A DNA stretch of 64,000 nt. Origin: Chiua virens. Lineage: Eukaryota > Basidiomycota > Agaricomycetes > Boletales > Boletaceae. Positions within the stretch are counted from its first letter, which is position 1. Every line of letters begins with the position of its first letter. Position numbers and translations under genes: made by a program. The DNA is taken from NCBI GenBank assembly GCA_019787685.1, contig JAHNUO010000025.1:1-64000 (forward strand). Reading direction: 5' to 3'. The notes beneath the pieces are model-generated. The model ran no database searches and was not told the DNA's origin. It saw nothing but the letters and a program-made list of their open reading frames with translations. Shown here one piece after another: positions 58,378 to 64,000 of this stretch.

Positions 58378-59512
58378 ACTTGTCGTAATAATATGCCTGT
58401 ACTTCTTCAGGAGTCATTCCGCGGATGGCCGCAAAGGGGTCCTTATCCGGGACTGAAGAAGTGGAAGCCTTAGGGGTTTCCTTTTGAGATGTGGATCTCG
58501 CTTTTCGAGTTTTGCCACATGAGGCTTTATGGTTGCCGGCGTAGAATTTGCATTCCGGGCACTGCACTTTGGGTTTAGGGCATTCCCTTGGGATATGTCC
58601 CTGTTCTCCGCAGTTGAAGCATTTGTTTTTGGGGTTGACCTTCTTTTGGCCAAATGCCCTTACTTCTTTGCCGGTAAACCAGCCATCTTCATCTTGTTCA
58701 TATGTGACGGCCCCTATATCCATTGCATTGGGGTCTTTGTTCTTCCAGTTCCTTTCTCCTTGGACATAGTTGATTGACTCGAAGGAGTTACCTGCCGTGC
58801 GAATTGCAGCGAGGTATTTGATAACTGCTTGGTTGCGGTCATCAATGTAGGAAGGGTGTTTTGGATTCATATAGATCGGATCGTTCGGATCTTGCCGTTG
58901 TCCGTCTTTGAAAATTTGGAATATTATGCTCCTGGCGGTGTTTGTTTCCAGAAGCCTTATGGCATGTGTGGGATCGATCTGGGCTTGTTGCCACAGATTT
59001 TCCCAGCGGACTATGAAGTCTTCGACCCTCATGTTACCCTGTTTCAGGTTTTCCAATTGGGTACGAGCCCAGTCCACTTTATTGTTTTGCCGGAACATTC
59101 CTTCTATGTCCACGGCTAATTGTGCCCATGTGAGTTTAGAACCTTGAGCTAACCTTGTCTTGGCGAATTGCGAGCTTTTTGCTCCTTTGAGACATGAGAG
59201 TACGGCGAGTACCGCATGGTGTGAATCAGGGGCGATAGCCCTCTGATTGATGTCGAGCCATCCTTTCATCTTTGCCCACCATTCTTCGAATTTGGCTTGA
59301 TCTCCGTCATAGACTCCAGGGTCTGCGAAGATTTCGACTTTAGATGAGGTGGCAGCTGGAGCAATTGCTCCTGCATTTATTTTGTTTTCTAATGTGGCGA
59401 CTACATTTGTCAATTCTTGGACCAGCCAAGCCGATGCCGTGAGACGATCCCCATCGTTCAACGATTGGTTGTTTAGATCTTTGAGGGCAGTGGCGTAGGT
59501 GTATCCTGACAT
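58337..59512 (-). CDS. gag: gag-like capsid protein with zinc knuckle
   Basis: 391 aa, intact. N-terminal coiled part, then a retrotransposon capsid domain (FEEWWAKMKGWLDINQRA, later MRVEDFIVRWENLWQQAQID), a CCHC knuckle CFNCGEQGHIPREC near residue 300, and a second Cys pair (CPECKFYAGNHKASC). It packages element RNA into cytoplasmic particles. The start at 59512 follows four bases after the stop of the preceding ORF. Confidence 0.93.
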   Translation of the reverse strand: MSGYTYATALKDLNNQSLNDGDRLTASAWLVQELTNVVATLENKINAGAIAPAATSSKVEIFADPGVYDGDQAKFEEWWAKMKGWLDINQRAIAPDSHHAVLAVLSCLKGAKSSQFAKTRLAQGSKLTWAQLAVDIEGMFRQNNKVDWARTQLENLKQGNMRVEDFIVRWENLWQQAQIDPTHAIRLLETNTARSIIFQIFKDGQRQDPNDPIYMNPKHPSYIDDRNQAVIKYLAAIRTAGNSFESINYVQGERNWKNKDPNAMDIGAVTYEQDEDGWFTGKEVRAFGQKKVNPKNKCFNCGEQGHIPRECPKPKVQCPECKFYAGNHKASCGKTRKARSTSQKETPKASTSSVPDKDPFAAIRGMTPEEVQAYYYDKYETDKKGKARRTE

Positions 59513-59514
59513 TT

Positions 59515-59778
59515 TTAGTTGTCGTTCTCGTTATCCCAGTCGCCTGCGTTAACCGGTGCGTTCCAAGCAGTGTTAGTGGGTGCTTGGTAGTAAGAGGTTT
59601 GCTGCCTTTCTTGTTCGTAAGGAGCGTAGAGAGCAAAGATGATTGTGTGTTGGTTGAACCTGATCCTGAAGTTTAGGGATCTTTGGTAATCGATGAGAGT
59701 TTTTGAAACTTGGTAGAGTATGAAAAGAACTATAAGGAGGATTACAAAGATTGCTGTAAAAATGAAGTATGCTATCAT
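59515..59778 (-). CDS. Small membrane protein ORF of the retrotransposon
   Basis: 87 aa. Residues 3-24 form one strong membrane span (YFIFTAIFVILLIVLFILYQ), followed by a polar, Asn/Asp-rich C-terminal tail. Its ATG touches the stop codon of the upstream ORF (TAAATG), and its own stop precedes the gag ATG by two bases, so it appears to depend on termination-reinitiation or on an alternative transcript. Standard Ty3 elements have no such ORF before gag. No envelope features such as a signal peptide plus large ectodomain are present. Function unknown. Confidence 0.7.
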   Translation of the reverse strand: MIAYFIFTAIFVILLIVLFILYQVSKTLIDYQRSLNFRIRFNQHTIIFALYAPYEQERQQTSYYQAPTNTAWNAPVNAGDWDNENDN

Positions 59779-60336
59779 TTATCTCCTAGGGGTTCTAAGG
59801 GTGTTTTGAGGTCTAAAGTATGGACGCTCGATGTTTTCGTACTGTGAGTAAGGACGTATATGAGAAGGGACTTGATTCGCTCTGTAGTGCCTAAGTATTC
59901 TTTTCCTTTCTAACTCTGTACGAGCGTTCCTCCTTTCTATCTCTCTGGGTGGGAGCCAATCGTTAGGGTCTCCTAAACTTTCCTCAGAGGGTTCTCTTAG
60001 GGGAGCAGGTGGGAATGGTGATGGTTCTCGTTTGGGAATGGGAGCGGGAAAGTATTCGCGCTTAACCTCAACTTCCTCGGTTGGATACCTAAGTTCCGGG
60101 CTGTTGGACCGGGTTGACTCTCTAGCTGATGAGTAGTCTGGGAGTGATGAATCATCTCCTAAGAAATGGCCTAATAAGGCGTGGAATATCTCTACGTCCG
60201 TGCGGTCCTCGGGATCTAAATCCTCTAAGGCGACGACTTCTGCAAGGTAAGCGGCGTCGAAGACGTAGGGTTCGTCAACGAGACCAGGGTATGCTTCTTG
60301 AGCAGCGGCGATTGCAGAGAGAGGGAGTCCGGTCAC
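59779..60336 (-). CDS. First ORF of the retrotransposon, acidic/Pro-rich 185 aa
   Basis: Begins at an ATG at 60336, ~235 nt inside the 5' LTR edge, and is the first long frame of the transcript. The N-terminal half is acidic (ALEDLDPEDRTDVEIFHALL), the middle Pro/Glu-rich (PAPIPKREPSPFPPAPLREP), and the C-terminus basic (IERRNARTELERKRILRHYR). No known domain. Intact while pol is broken, which may simply reflect few CGA codons. It may regulate or accompany gag. Confidence 0.7.
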   Translation of the reverse strand: MTGLPLSAIAAAQEAYPGLVDEPYVFDAAYLAEVVALEDLDPEDRTDVEIFHALLGHFLGDDSSLPDYSSARESTRSNSPELRYPTEEVEVKREYFPAPIPKREPSPFPPAPLREPSEESLGDPNDWLPPREIERRNARTELERKRILRHYRANQVPSHIRPYSQYENIERPYFRPQNTLRTPRR

Positions 60337-60559
60337 TATTTTTTGTGGTCTCAGTCAAGAGGACAATAAGCGACTTCAAAAAGTGCGCTATCAACTTCTG
60401 CGCTATATGGACCTTTGGTCTCGAGCGGCTTTCGAAGAGGATAAAATCTTCCGTTCAAAGGGTTGCGACTTACTCTGTGTGCTTGTTCCTCTTGTTTAGT
60501 GGTAAGACAGCTATGACGAGGTCGAGGGACTTGACAGTAGTATCGACGGTGAAGAAAGC

Positions 60560-60570
60560 AACAAAGTTCT
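60560..60570 (-). promoter_or_regulatory. Self-primed primer-binding site (Tf1-like)
   Basis: Two bases inside the 5' LTR edge the coding strand reads AGAACTTTGTT. It does not begin TGG as a tRNA-primed site would. It is perfectly complementary over 11 nt to AACAAAGTTCT at 60672-60662 in the LTR, 35 nt after a TATA box, exactly the arrangement of the Tf1/sushi group, where the transcript's own first 11 nt prime reverse transcription. Confidence 0.78.
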
Positions 60571-60572
60571 AA

Positions 60573-61004
60573 TGAAACAACCTAGAACAAGGCTAGACTG
60601 TTAAAGTGTAGTGGATGAAGTGAGAGGGGATTCAGTCCAGCAGAGAGGCGAAAACTCCAAGAGAACTTTGTTAGAGTTCTCTGGCTGTCATTCATGGGGT
60701 TTATATACTACATGGATATTGGAGTTCTAATCTGAGTATGAACTACGTAGATAAGCATAATGTATCCTATTGGATGATAAGGTGTGAATCGGTATGAGTC
60801 ATAGATAAGAGCATAGCCTTGCACTGCCGATGATGAGTCAGTGATAAGGGAAATGAAAAGATAAGAGGCATGTGTTGATGGATGCTGTGTTATTGTGGCA
60901 GCCAATCGGATATGATCCTTTGGACAGCCTTGTCATGAGGTGTTTATATTTAGAATCGATTGAACGTTGGAATTGAGAAGTGAGGAAAAGTTGATATCGT
61001 AACA
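60573..61004 (-). repeat. 5' LTR (right copy)
   Basis: 432 bp. U3 is predicted at 61004-60673 and the transcript start at 60672 from the self-primer match. Confidence 0.93.
60700..60707 (-). promoter_or_regulatory. TATA box in 5' LTR
   Basis: TATATAAA on the coding strand, 35 nt upstream of the predicted first transcript base at 60672. Confidence 0.75.
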
Positions 61005-61500
61005 GGAAGGGCAAGGAAAAGAGGTGAGGTAACAATGACAAGGGTGACAACAATGATGTGACAACCACATTATCACAGTTATTGTGTTGTTGTTGTCATC
61101 ATCATCATCATTATCAGGCAAGGGGAGAAGTGAGGTGAGGGAAGGGCCGGGAAGAGAGGCAAGGCGACAACAACAACAATATGACAACCATGTTATTGTG
61201 GTTATTGTGTTATTGTTGTTGTTGTCAGGCAAGGGGAGAAGAGAGGTGAGGGAAGGATTAGGAGGAGAGGTGAGGGAATGGGAATGAGGGTGACAACAAT
61301 GTGACAACTGCATTATAGCAGTTATCGCATTGTTGTTGTTGTTGTTGTCAGGCAAGGTGAGGCAAGATGCAAGGCAAAGGCGACGAGGTGAGGGGCAAGG
61401 CAAGGCAAGGCAAGGCTTGAAGGCAAAGCAAGGCAAAGGCAGCAATGAGGGCAATGAGGGCAAGAGCAACAACACTGTGACAGCCACATTATAGCAGTTA
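61005..61500. repeat. Palindromic minisatellite family, locus 3 continued
   Basis: Continues the array interrupted at 54121: GTGACAACCACATTATCACAGTTATTGTGTTGTTGTT-type hairpins and CAGGCAAGGGGAGAAGTGAG tracts. It ends in GGCAAGGCAAGG low-complexity sequence. Confidence 0.85.
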
Positions 61501-62293
61501 TTGTGTCAATTCTGTGACACCACAACCAGCGCCAATTGAGAGGGAGAGACCACATGCAAGCATGCATAAGCAATCAACAACCAATGAAAAAAATGGTCAG
61601 CATGTCGTGATGACTGATGAATACTCACCCTGAGAGCTTCAAAAGCAAGCACTGGCAGGGCACAATGGGAGAGACCAGAGGATGAACAGCACAACAAGCA
61701 GTGCATGCTACAGTTCGAAATAAGTCAGAACATGATGCTAGCTAGGTGGCAATATCGGTTCAAATGGAACAAAGACAAATGTGAAGCAAATGTACCAACA
61801 CCATCCACACCACCTCCTAGCAATTCCAGGTGACCCCTATGTCATCCAAACCTCATTGCTGTTCTTACCACAATCTGGCAAAGGCAAAGTGGAAGTGGGG
61901 ACTTAGAGAATTTTCTTGCAGGTTAGTCGTCATGTGTCACCACATGTTGTTGATTTTTCAATGCATCTTACCCAACCCCACCTCCTTCACCACCTCACTG
62001 TGACACTGCGACACTGTGACAAGATGCAATTTCGTTTGCCAGGCCCAACAGCGCCATCGTCACTGTGGCAGGGAATGCTGTCATCAACTAGCTCTATACA
62101 AGCACCCTGCAGGATTCCACTCCACAAGACTGCCAAGGATTGGTTGCAGGGCTTTGCATTTGCTTTTGAGGACTTTAACCACAGCAATGAAAACAAGTCC
62201 TTTCAATCTTCGATGCTTCTTTCAGCTCTCACTTCCATGTACCTGCAAGATACCATTGGATGGGTTGACATCCCTGGCCTTGAGCTTCGTGAC

Positions 62294-62450
62294 TAGTGAT
62301 GTGCAGGGCCCAGGTTGGGCTCAAAGCCCCAGGTCAGGTTGGGCTTTATAGGCTCAGGCCCATCCAAATCCTGAGCCTGAGCCTTTGTTGAGGGCCTGGG
62401 TTGGGTTGGGTCAGGCTTTGGCCTGAGCCCAGGCTTGTCTGCTATATAGT
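62294..62450. repeat. Candidate terminal region of a hAT element
   Basis: TAGTGATGTGCAGGGCCCAGG begins here, followed by ~120 bp of repeated GGCTCAGGCC and GGGTTGGG words. hAT ends often start with such TAG-GTGCA-GGGC sequence. The matching right end would be beyond 64000, so the boundary and its 8-bp duplication (TTCGTGAC on the left) cannot be confirmed. Confidence 0.4.
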
Positions 62451-62488
62451 ACTGTGTACCAAGATGTAGTCAAATTTAAATGAGTAGG

Positions 62489-63181
62489 TTACAAGGCCTG
62501 AGTATCATTATTGTCGACCTCATCTGCTGAGTCCAAGTCTAGCATCATAATGTCCCATCCACTCTTTTCAGTCCTAGCATTTTCGGCAGCCTGAGGCATG
62601 CTCGCCTCACCATTAGTACCAACCTCTGCATCTGCCAGTGGCAAGTCTGACACAATTGAAGGATCCTCCTGAAAGAGCAAGTCGTGTCATATCAGACACT
62701 TCAGGCATTGGAGTGCTTCAACAATATCTGGGTTGAGGTGATTGCGGCGCTTGCTAATGGTAATCCCTGCAAACGAAAATGTGTGCTCGCTCAAAACTGA
62801 TGTTGCCATCATGGAAAGATAGTCTCAAGCAAGCAAGGCCCACACTAGATATTGGTCAGCATTCATTCCCCACCATTGAACAAATGATGTATTTGGTGGA
62901 AGATGATCCTTCAATTGAAGGTATCCATGGAAGTCCTCAAGCCATGGTTGTTGCATGTCACCAGGTCTGGCCTGTGTGGCTGTGTCATGTGGCACCTTGT
63001 TATCATCATCATCATCATCATCATCATCAGATAGCACATGTAGGAGCCATCCAAGTTTGCCATATGCTGCCAAATTCTTCACAGCTGACTTTGGTTTCTT
63101 AACTGCCTGGGTGCTACAGTGACTCCAAAAACTGTTGCAATAACTAAACATAACACAGTGTGCAAAGCGCACTGCAAACAT
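62489..63181 (-). pseudogene. hAT transposase C-terminus, broken
   Basis: Minus-strand frame with the hAT dimerisation domain: QWWGMNADQYLVWALLA, DYLSMMATSVLSEHTFSFAG and ITISKRRNHLNPDIVEALQC, then CLKCLI and HDLLFQEDPS. Two in-frame TGA codons (62827-62825 and 62689-62687) replace the Arg of the family motifs LARDYL and LIRHDL. An (ATC)n run codes nine Asp near the start of the fragment. N-terminal zinc finger and catalytic residues are not visible before the window end. Confidence 0.85.
63002..63029. repeat. (ATC)n microsatellite
   Basis: Nine tandem ATC triplets, within the hAT pseudogene frame (poly-Asp on the minus strand). Confidence 0.95.
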
Positions 63182-64000
63182 GGGTGAGAGTTTCGCTTAG
63201 GTCGGGTGGGATGAAAGATAGTACTCACACTTGGCTACAAAATGGCCCTTGGGTCATGTGATTTGGTTGACAGGATCCCAAGATATGAATATTTTAAATC
63301 AATGACCCCATTGCAACAGTTTTTGTACTTTTAATTTGAGACCTAGGATCTCATATTAACCAGTGGATATTTGGTCTTGTTTGGTGCTACAAACAAAGAT
63401 ATACATGACTACATTATATCTGAGTTTGAAAATCTTCACACACTGTGTGACTTCATGCTTACATCACCATAAGATGTCTTTCTCCCCTTAGGAGAGTAAT
63501 CAAGCTCTCTTGAGATGCTGCCAAGGCTATTCAAAGGAGTTTGGGTTCAGAGAATGTATAGACCATGTCACAGACCCACATCACCACTTATTATGCCATT
63601 GCTGGATCTTTTAAAAGGATACTTGACATTATTATCTTGTTGAAAAATGCTATTAATGAAATTCCACCTATAATATTTTATGGTATGCTATAAGTCATTC
63701 TTCAAAATCTGAATGAAAATATGACCATTGATCATACCCTGTGTTTTGGAAGCACATCCAACCCTCTATCAAGTGATACAGCTTCATATCATGAAGAAAA
63801 GACTCCTAAACATTATTGCTTCTATTGCTAGTCTATTACTATAGCCTCTGACATGGTTTTTTAGACAATGATATGCTCTTTTCTTATCCTAGATAATCAT
63901 TCTGACATAGTCAGAGTATATTATGTTCATCTAGCCCTTGTAGTCCTCTTCTTGTGAGCATAGACCAGGTCTCCTAATGACTAATTCCAAGAAAGGGTCA
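63182..64000. other. AT-rich end of window, nothing confidently recognised
   Basis: Should contain more of the hAT element. Short plus-strand fragments are present, but I could not connect them to a family. Confidence 0.4.

Larger units (their letters stand above)
54122..61004 (-). mobile_element. Complete Ty3/gypsy chromovirus retrotransposon, 6,883 bp
   Basis: Two 432-bp LTRs (54122-54553 and 60573-61004) with TG...CA ends on the coding strand, flanked by GGAAG duplications (54117-54121 and 61005-61009). I see three differences between the LTRs, all transitions, so it inserted recently. Coding order on the minus strand: ORF of 185 aa, small membrane ORF of 87 aa, gag, pol (protease, RT, RNase H, integrase, chromodomain). 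Pol carries three TGA stops, so this copy cannot move by itself. A TATA box, self-primer, primer-binding site and polypurine tract are all visible. Confidence 0.95.

Overview
The window looks like nuclear DNA of a mushroom-forming basidiomycete (Agaricomycetes). Genes carry many short introns of about 45-60 nt. Mobile elements include KDZ (Kyakuja-Dileera-Zisupton) transposases with cysteine-cluster domains, a TET/JBP gene, a chromodomain Ty3 retrotransposon and a LINE. Host-type genes include TauD, UstYa-like, DUF4470 and sugar-permease families. All exon models were made by eye from splice consensus and frame continuity; no search was run.

Layout. 1-392: start of a TauD-type dioxygenase gene. 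1716-20560: a 5'-truncated LINE (minus strand) split by a 17,359-bp KDZ DNA transposon at 2826-20184. That element has imperfect terminal inverted repeats, an 8-bp target duplication (GGATCTCC), large GGTACC-rich subterminal arrays at both ends, an apparently intact 1,040-aa transposase, a TET/JBP dioxygenase and two multi-exon cargo genes. 20600-24400: low-complexity DNA, a palindromic minisatellite family and a small three-exon gene. 24500-32600: remains of a second KDZ lineage (CxC1 type with a C-terminal Ulp1-like protease domain), broken by in-frame TGA codons. 33257-40440: three genes of unknown function, one of them 1,232 aa and intact. 41500-43560: DUF4470 pseudogene. 44324-47647: a possible ribosomal-peptide locus, with a UstYa-like gene, a divergent secreted precursor-like gene, a histidinol-phosphatase pseudogene and a 56-aa secreted precursor with two KR-bounded repeats. 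49711-52739: intact MFS sugar transporter. 54122-61004: complete Ty3/chromovirus element with 432-bp LTRs, GGAAG duplications and a Tf1-like self-priming signal, inserted in the minisatellite family. 62294-63181 and beyond: hAT remnant.

Two themes link the parts. First, every in-frame stop I can place confidently in the decayed transposase and pol frames is TGA, nearly always where the family has arginine. This is the mark of CGA-to-TGA loss at CpG, expected where mobile DNA is CpG-methylated; the one element with an intact transposase carries a TET/JBP gene, whose family oxidises 5-methylcytosine. Second, the UstYa-like gene and the Kex2-type precursor within about 2.3 kb suggest a basidiomycete dikaritin-like peptide system.
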